Shown here: positions 7,957 to 15,984 of the stretch, piece after piece
How the letters are laid out: the number at the start of each line of letters is the position of its first letter
Numbering within the stretch: position 1 is the stretch's first letter
Source of the DNA: CAYSPT01 sp964432985
GTDB taxonomy: Bacteria; Muiribacteriota; CAYSPT01
Length of the DNA: 64,000 bases
NCBI GenBank assembly: GCA_964432985.1
Contig: CAYSPT010000020.1
Location: 16,240 to 80,239 of the forward strand
Reading direction: 5' to 3'
Program-made: the position numbers and the translations under genes
Notes under the pieces: model-generated
Database searches by the model: none
What the model was told of the DNA's origin: nothing
The model's input: only the letters and a program-made list of their open reading frames with translations

Positions 7957-9375
7957 CTATAAGTCTCCAGGACATGATTCAGTATCACTGCCTGTCATTC
8001 CCTCTCCGGAGGGTTCATAGGGTTTGCCGGCCAAGAAACCTTTAGCCAGCTTCACCACCACCCCGCCCAGAGCGATAATGGCTATTAAATTAGGTATGGC
8101 CATCAGACCGTTGAGCGTATCGGAAATACTCCAGATGGCCTCCAACTGACCAAGGGCGCCCAGCATGGTAAAGGGCAGCCAGATTACACGGTAGGTCATG
8201 CGAGTTGCTTTCCCGTGTCCAAACAGGAACGAGGTGCAGGTCTCCCCGTAAAAGCACCAGGCGATAATCGTGTCATAGGCTGTCAGGATCATGCTCAGTG
8301 CGACGAGTGAAAAACCTATCTTGGCGCCATAGGTGAGCTCGAATGCATGCATGGTTAGTGAAGCACCGGTCTTGCCACTGGTCCAGGCACCGGTCAACAG
8401 GATAGCCATAGCTGTTGCCAGGCACATTACTATGGTGTCGAAAAAGACCTCGAAAATCCCCCACAGTCCCTGGCGCGCCGGGTGGTCCGTCATGGCTGTA
8501 GCGTGAGCTATCGGTGCACTGCCCAGACCGGCTTCATTGCTGAAAACCCCCCGGGCTATTCCGTAGCGTACGGCCATCATCACCCCCACCCCGGCAAAGC
8601 CGCCGGCAGCTGATGTGGCCGTAAAGGCACTCTTGATGATAAGGGCCAATACAGCCGGAATCTTCACGATGTTCAGGCAGATAATGATGAGCGTTCCCGC
8701 CATATATATTATTGTCATGAACGGAACGAAGATCATAGCCACGTTGGCGATGCGCTTGATGCCACCGACGGTCACCAGACCGACGAACACCACCAGAAGC
8801 AGTCCGGACAACCAGCGGGGGACACCGAAGTGGTTCAATCCCTCCGCCACGGCGTTGGACTGCACCATATTGCCGATTCCAAAGGCCGCCAGTGCACCGA
8901 AAACACAGAAAAGCATCGCCAGCCATTTCCACCGGGTGCCCATTCCGCGGGCAATATAGGTCATGGGGCCGCCGATCATAGGCTCACCGGGCCGGCGCTG
9001 CCGGTAGTGGATACCCAGGACCACCTCGGCAAACTTGGTAGCCATACCAACAATACCGGACACCAGCATCCAGAAAATCGCACCCGGTCCTCCCAGGGCG
9101 ATAGCGGTAGCTACACCGGCGATGTTCCCCACACCGACGGTACCTCCCATTGCCACGGCCATGGCCTGAAACGGCGTTACATCCCCTTCTCCTTTGGGAG
9201 TACTATCGAAAAATTTACCCATGGTTTCACGGCACATCAACCCGAAACGGGAGAATTGGATGAACCTTGTTCTGATGGTCACGTACACACCAACACCGAT
9301 AAGGATTATCAGCATGGGCGGTCCCCACACCAGGTTGTTCACCGCCTTATTAAGATTCAGCAACGATTCAGTCAT
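7957..9375 (-). CDS. Alanine/glycine:cation symporter (AGCS/AlsT family)
   Basis: This polytopic protein of about 472 residues has AGCS hallmarks: LVWGPPMLIILIGVGVY near the N-terminus, GDVTPFQAMAVAMGGTVGVGNIAGVATAIALGGPGAIFWM, and FSNEAGLGSAPIAHA. Members import alanine or glycine with Na+ or H+. Three ATGs compete (9387, 9378, 9375). GGAGG at 9381-9385 lies inside the longest frame and 5 bases before the ATG at 9375, so I take 9375. A TATAAT-like -10 is at 9405-9410 on this strand. No glycine riboswitch motifs are seen upstream. Confidence 0.92.
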   Translation of the reverse strand: MTESLLNLNKAVNNLVWGPPMLIILIGVGVYVTIRTRFIQFSRFGLMCRETMGKFFDSTPKGEGDVTPFQAMAVAMGGTVGVGNIAGVATAIALGGPGAIFWMLVSGIVGMATKFAEVVLGIHYRQRRPGEPMIGGPMTYIARGMGTRWKWLAMLFCVFGALAAFGIGNMVQSNAVAEGLNHFGVPRWLSGLLLVVFVGLVTVGGIKRIANVAMIFVPFMTIIYMAGTLIIICLNIVKIPAVLALIIKSAFTATSAAGGFAGVGVMMAVRYGIARGVFSNEAGLGSAPIAHATAMTDHPARQGLWGIFEVFFDTIVMCLATAMAILLTGAWTSGKTGASLTMHAFELTYGAKIGFSLVALSMILTAYDTIIAWCFYGETCTSFLFGHGKATRMTYRVIWLPFTMLGALGQLEAIWSISDTLNGLMAIPNLIAIIALGGVVVKLAKGFLAGKPYEPSGEGMTGSDTESCPGDL

Positions 9376-9689
9376 CATTTCCTCCATTCACCACACCGGG
9401 AATAATTATAGTACAGGTAACCAGTTATAAGAACAGGTTGTAACGGCTCTTTCCGGAGGTGTAGGTCTTCTATATTGTGGCAGGTAGTATATCTCATCGG
9501 AGACGTAGGTTTTCGAGACAGCAAGGATGCTGTCGAGAAAAGCAGGACCCTTAGCGGAGCCACCTCCAGGATGGATAGGCGGCGTGAGCGGTTCCTAGAG
9601 AGATATACTACCTGCCAAGTGCAGGTGTCGTGAGCGCGCCGGAGGAAGGAGCTGATGCAGCCTGTATATTAATCGGTTAATTGAATTAT
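9376..9689. other. Intergenic region between era and the symporter gene
   Basis: It holds a candidate promoter for the symporter next to its start and a 140-bp inverted-repeat element (listed separately). I see no gene. Confidence 0.6.
9478..9617. repeat. 140-bp element with perfect 18-bp terminal inverted repeats and internal hairpins
   Basis: The 18 bases at 9478-9495 (TGGCAGGTAGTATATCTC) are perfectly repeated in inverse at 9600-9617. Inside, 9517-9534 is a 7-bp stem (GACAGCA/TGCTGTC) with an AGGA loop, flanked by a further T4/A4 pairing, and a second weaker stem near 9562-9580 also exposes AGGA. It could be a MITE-like repeat, a structured RNA or, on the + strand, an RNA with CsrA-type AGGA loops. 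No target-site duplication and no second copy is seen in this window. Confidence 0.6.
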
Positions 9690-10595
9690 TCAGCGGTAAC
9701 CGAGACGACGCAGTTCTCTTGGATCTTTGCGCCATTTCGGCTTTATCTTGACCCAGAGATCCAGGTACACTCCGGTACCCAGAAAGTCTGAGATCACCTG
9801 ACGGGCCAAGGTGCCGATTTTTTTCATCAACAAGCCTTTTTTGCCAATGATGATTTTCTTCTGCGAGGATGCTTCCACGAAAATATTGGCGCGAACATAG
9901 GTCATTTTCCCTTTTTTTCGCTCTTTCATCTCCTCAACCATGACCGCTATACCGTATGGAACCTCTTGAAAGGTCAGGTTTATGATTGTTTCCCTGATGA
10001 ACTCGGCTACGATAAAGCGAGTCGACTCCACAGCCATGATATCATCCGGGTAGTAAAGCGGTCCTTGGGGAAGAAGATCGGTCATGAGAGCAAGCAAACC
10101 GGGTACCCCGGTTCCCTTCTGCGCCGACACCTCAACTACCGGATCACCGGGATAGGTCACTCTCAGGAAGTCACCGATGGTACCAATTTTCTTTGCGGAC
10201 AGCGCATCGATCTTGTTGATCACCCAGATGACCGGTTTTTGGGTTGTGTACTTGTCGAGTGTCTCACCATCAACGGCACCGGAACGGTGCGGGATGGAAT
10301 CGAGCAGAAACACGATGAGATCCACATCCCGGGCTGCCTTTTCAATACACTCAATCATGTATTCGCCCAGGGCGAATTTTGGTTCGTGAATTCCTGGCGT
10401 ATCAACGAAGATCATCTGGCAGCAGTCCGAGGTGATGATTCCTCTGAGCTGCCGCTGGGTGGTCTGCGGTCTGGCTGTTACAGCGGCAATCTTCTCACCG
10501 ACCAACCTGTTGAGAAGAGTGGATTTGCCAACATTGGGACGTCCAAGAATACCAATGAAGCCGGATTTAAAATCCGGTGTTCCGATGGATTCCAT
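9690..10595 (-). CDS. era: Era GTPase, 30S ribosome assembly factor
   Basis: Era binds the 3' end of 16S rRNA and acts in late 30S maturation. This 301-residue protein has the normal length. GTPase motifs are G1 GRPNVGKS (18-25), the TTQ switch I region, G3 DTPG (65-68) and G4 NKID (127-130). A C-terminal KH domain with GKKGLLMKKIG follows. The start lies 11 bases after the stop of the DUF3048 gene. GGGAGG is rather far upstream, but a small hairpin (AGGCT...AGCCT) may shorten the distance. It is the distal gene of the large minus-strand block, and its stop overlaps a GAATAATTC-type sequence. Confidence 0.97.
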   Translation of the reverse strand: MESIGTPDFKSGFIGILGRPNVGKSTLLNRLVGEKIAAVTARPQTTQRQLRGIITSDCCQMIFVDTPGIHEPKFALGEYMIECIEKAARDVDLIVFLLDSIPHRSGAVDGETLDKYTTQKPVIWVINKIDALSAKKIGTIGDFLRVTYPGDPVVEVSAQKGTGVPGLLALMTDLLPQGPLYYPDDIMAVESTRFIVAEFIRETIINLTFQEVPYGIAVMVEEMKERKKGKMTYVRANIFVEASSQKKIIIGKKGLLMKKIGTLARQVISDFLGTGVYLDLWVKIKPKWRKDPRELRRLGYR

Positions 10596-10606
10596 AAAAG
10601 GCAGGC

Positions 10607-12082
10607 TCAGAGCCTCCCTTCCAGGTTGACCAGAGAGGTCATCATCCGGTCAGGGGGCTCATCTCCCAGGACCACTTTGGCCCGGCCGGGTATTACCTGG
10701 ATCCAGATGGGACCGTCCAGAAACTTCACGGCCTTGCCATCCTGATCGAGAAAGGTGGTGGATGAAACCGGATTAAGCTTTTTCCATACTCCGCCGATCA
10801 CCGATCCACCAAGAACGTAGGTGGCGACTCCTTCACCGCTGAACTGAATATCCAGACGCCCTTCTTTGTCGACCACCTTGCTGTCAACCACCTGGATGAC
10901 GATATTGGGAGTGGCCAGTTGCTTACCGGTCACGGCGTCCTTGTGTGGTTTGCCGTTTATAAAACGGAGAAACCGCCCCGTCAGCGCGCTGAGACTGTAG
11001 CTGACTATGTATCGAGGGTGATAGTTTATCGCAACCGTCGATATCCGGTTGGGATTGAAGAGAAGTTTCTTTACCCCCGGAATCACCGACTGTTTGCGCT
11101 TATAGCCGGTTGAACCCCAGGTGGTATCATTTCTGAAGCTGCGACGTTTGATTTCACCGCGAATCTTTTGCAGGCTGGTGTACAGATTATGTGGAGCCCG
11201 GCGCTTCTTGTCACGCCAGAACGCTTTGCGGCACATCATTTCATCCAGGTGGTCGACCTGGAGAAGTTTGATTTTCTTCAGCCCTGCCTGTGAAGACCCA
11301 CAGTGCACGTAGATTGCATCATACTCCAGGGAGCGGTCAACAAAATAATCACGGCAACTGCGGACCGGCCCGATGACTTTTGCATCGTCCTCCTTGAAAT
11401 AAACAGTCATGAACCGCGTGATTCCACCCTCCACCAGCATCTCGTACACGATGTCGGCCCGGTCGAGCCCCGACTGGGGCCGGGCCCGGGAGTGGTTCTC
11501 AATCATGATGGCTATAGGCCGGGGATGAGGCTCTGGGGGAAACGAGGAAGGAGCGGCTGCGGCATCCGTAATCAGCATAATACCGGGTAGTGGGGGTTTC
11601 GGTGTCTTCCGCTTCCGAGCGAGCAGTTCACACAACTTTTGGTAGGCGTCGTTCAGGCGGGCTTGCGATACCTGAACGAGCCGTCCCCTGTTGGATACCC
11701 GGTTGACTTCAACATATCCGGCCACTTCCCGGCACAGATCTCGGGCTTCCCGCTGAAGTTCCCTCCTCTTTTCCGGGGTGAACCGCCCTTCTTCCAGCAA
11801 TCTTTCGTAAAGATCGAGTACACGGGCCCTGAGACCGGCTGTTTTCCTCACAATTGCAATTATTTCGGTAAAACTGTCGTCGCTGTATTCTGCATCAGTC
11901 GGTACTGGTGCTGCTTGGGCAAGTTCGGAAACATTATTTTTACTGTATTCAACATCAGTCATTACTGGTGCTGCTTGGGCAAATTCGGATACTAGGAAGG
12001 CTAGTGCGAAAACAGCCAGCAATCCACCGAAAACAAACCTGAAAAAGCCGGAACACATCCATGGTTTCCAGACTTTCCTCAT
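10607..12082 (-). CDS. DUF3048-domain exported protein (YerB-like)
   Basis: Residues 1-38 include a signal peptide (hydrophobic stretch, then AQAAP). A helical basic segment lies at about 60-155. The DUF3048 part (about 185-485) has RPIAIMIENHSRARPQSGL, DIVYEMLVEGGITRFM and GPVRSCRDYFVD, all family signatures. In Bacillus YerB is a lipoprotein of unknown role; here no lipobox cysteine is evident. A 60-bp tandem duplication repeats 20 residues right after the signal peptide (AQAAPVMTDVEYS / AQAAPVPTDAEYS). The start codon overlaps the stop of a 19-codon ORF as TAATG, and the ribosome site (AAGGAG) lies in a duplicated copy of the preceding gene's 3' end. Confidence 0.85.
   Translation of the reverse strand: MRKVWKPWMCSGFFRFVFGGLLAVFALAFLVSEFAQAAPVMTDVEYSKNNVSELAQAAPVPTDAEYSDDSFTEIIAIVRKTAGLRARVLDLYERLLEEGRFTPEKRRELQREARDLCREVAGYVEVNRVSNRGRLVQVSQARLNDAYQKLCELLARKRKTPKPPLPGIMLITDAAAAPSSFPPEPHPRPIAIMIENHSRARPQSGLDRADIVYEMLVEGGITRFMTVYFKEDDAKVIGPVRSCRDYFVDRSLEYDAIYVHCGSSQAGLKKIKLLQVDHLDEMMCRKAFWRDKKRRAPHNLYTSLQKIRGEIKRRSFRNDTTWGSTGYKRKQSVIPGVKKLLFNPNRISTVAINYHPRYIVSYSLSALTGRFLRFINGKPHKDAVTGKQLATPNIVIQVVDSKVVDKEGRLDIQFSGEGVATYVLGGSVIGGVWKKLNPVSSTTFLDQDGKAVKFLDGPIWIQVIPGRAKVVLGDEPPDRMMTSLVNLEGRL
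11881..12000. repeat. 60-bp tandem duplication inside the DUF3048 gene
   Basis: 11881-11940 and 11941-12000 align with exact 60-base spacing, near-identical over the first 48 bases, and encode two copies of a 20-residue segment. The reading frame is kept. Confidence 0.85.
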
Positions 12083-12189
12083 TACGATTTGGCTCCTTCC
12101 ATCTCAAGAACCAACCCGGGTTTTACTAAACCCCAACACATTACGATTTGGCTCCTTCTATCTCAAGTACCGTCTCGGGTTTTAAAAGA
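12081..12189. repeat. 59-bp tandem duplication at the DUF502/DUF3048 junction
   Basis: 12081-12130 and 12140-12189 share most positions at a spacing of 59 bases, including ATTACGATTTGGCTCCTT and the following CTCGGGTTTTA-like part. The copy carries the 3' end and stop of the DUF502 gene. Confidence 0.85.
12082..12141 (-). CDS. 19-codon mini-ORF created by duplication of a gene end
   Basis: This reads from the ATG at 12141 to the TAA at 12082-12084. Its last residues (GLVLEMEGAKS) copy the C-terminus of the DUF502 protein. It overlaps the upstream stop and the downstream start as TAATG at both ends, so ribosomes could pass through it from the DUF502 gene to the DUF3048 gene. It is probably not a functional peptide; its importance is keeping the coupling after a 59-bp duplication. 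Confidence 0.45.
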   Translation of the reverse strand: MCWGLVKPGLVLEMEGAKS

Positions 12190-12827
12190 CCGCCGGAAAT
12201 GATGACCTTAAAGGCTTCTTCCACAGACATCTGCAGATCGAATACATCTTTCCTGGGAATAAAAATCAACAATCCCGATGTTGGATTTGGCGTTGTGGAA
12301 AGAAATACAGTCACCAGGTCCTTGCCGGTTTTACTGTTCAACTCATTTGTCGCGTCCGCCGTCATAAATCCAAGAGACCAGATCCCTTTTCGAGGATACT
12401 CGAGCAGCACCACCTTTTCGAACACCAGCTTTTTCCGACCCATGATGAGCTGTTGAAGCTGCTTGATCATGGTAAATATATTCTTGATAAGGGGAATCCT
12501 GGCAAAAACGTATTCCATGGCATTGACCATTCGGATACCCAGGGTGATACGAGCTGCTACTCCGACAATGAGAATGAAAAGGAGCGTTACCGCTACACCA
12601 AGCCACCATGGAAGAGTTTCCTTGTACGTGCTTTCCATAAAGTGTTTGAGAATTTCGAACAGTTTGTAAACGATGAAAATGGTGATGCCGGCAGGAAGCA
12701 GAACACCAAGACCGTAAAAGAAATAGCTCTGCAAACCGTGGCCGAGCTTTTTCCAGCCTTCTTTGAGCACCTTGAGTCCGCCTGCCGTCCAGGCAAATGC
12801 CCACGATTTGTAATTTTTAAACGCCAT
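12141..12827 (-). CDS. DUF502 family inner-membrane protein
   Basis: This 228-residue protein has two transmembrane helices (about 37-57 and 75-97), an RIPLIKNIFTMIKQLQQLI segment and a soluble part with PNPTSGLLIFIPRKDV, all typical of DUF502. Its function is unknown. The start overlaps the upstream CNNM gene by 11 bases, with GGGAGG 7 bases before the ATG, so it is translationally coupled. The stop is the first of two TAATG junctions described for the mini-ORF. Confidence 0.88.
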   Translation of the reverse strand: MAFKNYKSWAFAWTAGGLKVLKEGWKKLGHGLQSYFFYGLGVLLPAGITIFIVYKLFEILKHFMESTYKETLPWWLGVAVTLLFILIVGVAARITLGIRMVNAMEYVFARIPLIKNIFTMIKQLQQLIMGRKKLVFEKVVLLEYPRKGIWSLGFMTADATNELNSKTGKDLVTVFLSTTPNPTSGLLIFIPRKDVFDLQMSVEEAFKVIISGGLLKPETVLEIEGAKS

Positions 12828-14136
12828 CCAGGTCCTCCCTGGTCTGTTCCTGTCTGTCTTCGTCCTCTTGTACCTCCAGGAACCTCATCTTGACTCGTAC
12901 TACTTTTTTTCCATCTGATTTGACTACCGAAAAAACAACATTTTCGAATGTCAGCTGCTCATTTTCCTCTGGAACTCTCTCAAGTTCCGACACCAGGAAT
13001 CCTCCGATACTGTCAACATCATCCCCCGTGGGAAGATTGAGGTCGAAGTCCTGGTTTACATCGTGTAGGCTGAACCGTCCATCAAGCAGGAATGATCCGT
13101 CTTTCAACATTCTCACCCGGCTGGCGGTTTTGTCGAATTCATCCTCGATTTCTCCAACGATTTCCTCTAGAATATCTTCCAGAGTAACCAGACCGGCCGT
13201 CCCACCGTATTCGTCAACCACCACTGCCAGATGTGTTTTGCTCTTCTGGAATTCTTCCAGGAGAATACTGACCCTCATGGTTTCGGGAACGAACTTCGCC
13301 GGTCGTAACAGTCCGGTCACATTCTGCTGTAGTTCCTCGACATTGAGAATATCGAAGGCATTGATGGTGCCCACAATTTGGTCCAGGTTCTCTTTGTATA
13401 TCGGCATCCGGGAGTACCCTGCCTTAACGAGGATATCAATTATTTCATCAATAGGCGTGTTCTCTTCAACTGCCACCATATCAACCCGCGGGGTCATGAT
13501 CTCACGGGCGCTCATCGTTCCGAAATCGAACACACTGTAGATCATACGCTCCTCGTCTTCTTCCAGTATCCCTTCCTCTTCCGAAAGCTTGATCAGAAGC
13601 CGCAGATCTTCACGGGACCGCAGCGCTTCCCGGTCCACCTCGCTCACCAGAGGCATACGCTTACCTCCGCGAAGCAGCCAGATCAGTCCGCCGCTGATCG
13701 ACGAAAAGATGTAAACAACCGGCAGGAGAAGGCGATAGAGAGTGGTCACCGCCCCGCTCAAGGTATACATTAAAGCATCGGCCCTTATTCGAAAGAGAAC
13801 CTTGGGGATAATCTCGGCAAAGACGAGAATAGTGGGAGTCATGATGCACGAAGCAAGGAACGCACATATATCCTTGTCGAACGGGAGGGTGTTCATGGCC
13901 AGATACGTAGCCAGTGAGGTGGCCGAAACAATAGACAGGTTTGTTCCCACCAGGAACATGGTAATGGCTTTGTCTGGAGCTTCCAGGAGTTTCTTGAGTC
14001 TCCGGGCCCTGCGGTTATCCCCCGTTGTCTGGTGCTGGAGATGAATGCGGTTCAGAGAGATCAAGCCGGTTTCCGTGCCAGAGAAAAAGCCTGCGGTAAT
14101 TATCAGTATGCCTATGGCAACCAGGATTGCTCCCAT
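12817..14136 (-). CDS. CNNM/CBS-pair/CorC-type membrane protein (hemolysin C family), copy 1
   Basis: Order of domains: a CNNM transmembrane domain (about 1-190, with FSGTETGLISLNRI and GTNLSIVSATSLATYLAM), a CBS pair (about 210-335, MTPRVDMVAVEENTPIDE), and a C-terminal CorC/HlyC domain (about 345-425, DDVDSIGGFLVSELERVPEENE). This family is linked to Mg2+ or Co2+ homeostasis. It shares the same architecture with the gene upstream, so the pair arose by tandem duplication. Its ATG overlaps the upstream stop as TAATG at 14134-14138. Confidence 0.92.
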   Translation of the reverse strand: MGAILVAIGILIITAGFFSGTETGLISLNRIHLQHQTTGDNRRARRLKKLLEAPDKAITMFLVGTNLSIVSATSLATYLAMNTLPFDKDICAFLASCIMTPTILVFAEIIPKVLFRIRADALMYTLSGAVTTLYRLLLPVVYIFSSISGGLIWLLRGGKRMPLVSEVDREALRSREDLRLLIKLSEEEGILEEDEERMIYSVFDFGTMSAREIMTPRVDMVAVEENTPIDEIIDILVKAGYSRMPIYKENLDQIVGTINAFDILNVEELQQNVTGLLRPAKFVPETMRVSILLEEFQKSKTHLAVVVDEYGGTAGLVTLEDILEEIVGEIEDEFDKTASRVRMLKDGSFLLDGRFSLHDVNQDFDLNLPTGDDVDSIGGFLVSELERVPEENEQLTFENVVFSVVKSDGKKVVRVKMRFLEVQEDEDRQEQTREDLDGV

Positions 14137-15428
14137 TACGCACCCCTCCCCTCGTCCGTATTACCCGGGGGTGCTTTTTTGACCTGCATTATCAGGCGCA
14201 CTTTTTCAAGCCGCAGTCCATCGACTTCCTCGACTATCAGGCGTACGCCGTCAACCGTTGTTTCATCACCCATTTCCGGCACCTTCTCCAGCTTGGCCAT
14301 GAGGAGACCTCCGATAGAGTCCACTTCTTCAGTAGGAAGTTCAATATCGAGCTCGTCGTTGAGTTCGTCAATGTCTATCTTGCCTGAAACCAGGTAGATG
14401 TGATCGCTGATTCTCTCGATCAACCTCTCTTCTTCATCATACTCGTCCAGTATCTCGCCAACGATTTCCTCGACCAGGTCTTCCATGGTGACCAGGCCTT
14501 CCGTGCCGCCATATTCATCCACCACGATGGCTATCTGGGTTTTTCGCTTCTGCAGTTCATTCATCAGGGTATCGATCTTCATGGTTTCCGGGACGAAAAA
14601 AGCTTCGTGAATGATATCGTTGAGATCGAAGTTGCTAGTGCAATCTTTTATAAATTTGAGAAGATCTTTGGCATAGAGTATGCCCTTTACATCATCGATA
14701 TTCTCAGCAAATACGGGGATACGGGAAAAGCCGCTTTCCCTTATCAAGGCGAATGTTGCCTCACGATCGGCGGTGATGTTAAGGCACTCCATATCGAAAC
14801 GTGGAATCATTACCTCCCGAACCAGTGTCTCGGAAAAGTCCATGATTCCCTTGATCATTTCCTCCTCTTCCTCTTTCAGGATGCCCTCCTGTTCCGACAC
14901 TTCTATCATGGTGCGCAGGCTCTCGGCAGTCAGATAGGAGTACTCTTCCTTTAAGGGTGTTCCTCCGAACTCGACCAGCTTGTCAGTCAGGTACTTGAGT
15001 GCGGAAATGAGCGGGCTCAACACCCGGGAAATGCGGTACAACGGCCCAGAAGAATACATCGCGAATGATGTGTGATGCTCGACAGCATAGGTCTTGGGGG
15101 TAATTTCACCAAACACCAGGAGTAGAAAGGTCATAACCCCGATAGCAATACTTACACCGCTATCTCCAAAATGATGGAGTGCCAGTTTTGTGGCAATGGC
15201 CGACGCGAGAATATTAACCACCATGTTGCCAATGAGAATGGTAATAAGAAGCCGGCCGGGTGAAGATAAAAGGTGCAGGATTTTCTTCCCGTCATGGGAT
15301 CCATTTTCCAGTCTGCTCAAAGCCAACCTGCTCAAGGAGAACAGCGCGGTTTCCGAACCGGAAAAGAACGCTGAAAGCCCCAGCAAAACGACCAGAAGCA
15401 ACGAGTCTACTAACGACGAGGCGTCCAA
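14136..15428 (-). CDS. CNNM/CBS-pair/CorC-type membrane protein, copy 2
   Basis: It has the same domain order as its neighbour: CNNM (FFSGSETALFSLSRLALSRLE), CBS pair (MIPRFDMECLNITADREA), an EYGGTEGLVTMEDLVEEIVGE strand and CorC (EVDSIGGLLMAKLEKVPEMG). The retained acidic FSGxETAL motif near the N-terminus is the CNNM ion-binding region. It is 430 residues long, normal for the family. A 23-bp palindrome lies between its start and the ybeY stop. Confidence 0.92.
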   Translation of the reverse strand: MDASSLVDSLLLVVLLGLSAFFSGSETALFSLSRLALSRLENGSHDGKKILHLLSSPGRLLITILIGNMVVNILASAIATKLALHHFGDSGVSIAIGVMTFLLLVFGEITPKTYAVEHHTSFAMYSSGPLYRISRVLSPLISALKYLTDKLVEFGGTPLKEEYSYLTAESLRTMIEVSEQEGILKEEEEEMIKGIMDFSETLVREVMIPRFDMECLNITADREATFALIRESGFSRIPVFAENIDDVKGILYAKDLLKFIKDCTSNFDLNDIIHEAFFVPETMKIDTLMNELQKRKTQIAIVVDEYGGTEGLVTMEDLVEEIVGEILDEYDEEERLIERISDHIYLVSGKIDIDELNDELDIELPTEEVDSIGGLLMAKLEKVPEMGDETTVDGVRLIVEEVDGLRLEKVRLIMQVKKAPPGNTDEGRGA

Positions 15429-15457
15429 ACTAAGCCTCAGCTCCTCCTTCTTAAATT

Positions 15458-15480
15458 ATAACCTGAATAATTCAGGTTAT
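15458..15480. repeat. 23-bp perfect odd palindrome with GAATAATTC core
   Basis: Eleven bases on each side of A15469 pair perfectly. It sits between ybeY and the CNNM gene. A related hairpin at 23047-23065 has the same core and compensating arm changes. It could act as a processing or attenuation hairpin in the transcript; no T-run follows on the minus strand. Confidence 0.55.
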
Positions 15481-15519
15481 GCGCCCGCGTTTTACCGCAC
15501 AACAAGCCCGGTTTCCATC

Positions 15520-15984
15520 TTAGCATAATGTTATTGCTTGATCGATCCGGGCCAGACAGGACTTTTGCGCAGCGCGCATTGTGTGCGCTGCATCTTCCGT
15601 CTCATCATCAAAACCGAGTAGATGGAGAAAACCATGTATAGTCAAGAGAAGCACCTCACGACGTATTCCCCATCCCACCTCGGCAGCCTGTCGGCGGGCA
15701 CGGTCCATAGAGATAACGATGTCCCCCAACTCGTCGGGAGCCAGATTCGCATCTTCCCCTTCCCTCATGGGAAACGCGAGCACATCGGTCTCTCTGTCAA
15801 CACCCCTGTACTGTTTATTGAGTTGCCTAATAAATGCATCGTCACATAACATAAGATTAACCGCAGTCCGGCTGTTTAAAGCATACGCTTGGGCGTAATG
15901 CGCGGCTAAAGCTTTCAGTGCTTTTACAATAATCGGGCATACTGTAGTCCTTGAACCGGACTGGTTAATGACGCAGATTTCCAT
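15520..15984 (-). CDS. ybeY: YbeY rRNA maturation endoribonuclease, with Asp in place of the third zinc His
   Basis: I start at the ATG at 15984 (MEICVINQSG). The longer frame to 16107 only overlaps the upstream gene's Lys-rich tail. Family features are NKQYRGVDRETDVLAFP (56-72), LGDIVIS (86-92) and the zinc motif HGFLHLLGFDD (117-127). YbeY normally has H-x3-H-x5-H; here the third position is Asp127. Asp serves as the third zinc ligand in some metzincin-like peptidases, so activity may remain. YbeY acts in 16S 3' end processing and ribosome quality control. It overlaps the PgpH-like gene by 20 bases. Confidence 0.92.
   Translation of the reverse strand: MEICVINQSGSRTTVCPIIVKALKALAAHYAQAYALNSRTAVNLMLCDDAFIRQLNKQYRGVDRETDVLAFPMREGEDANLAPDELGDIVISMDRARRQAAEVGWGIRREVLLLTIHGFLHLLGFDDETEDAAHTMRAAQKSCLARIDQAITLC

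Noticed and set aside
9388..9689. Glycine riboswitch upstream of the AGCS symporter
   Set aside because: The symporter family is often under glycine riboswitches, but neither strand shows the conserved aptamer cores; the structure present is an 18-bp inverted repeat instead.
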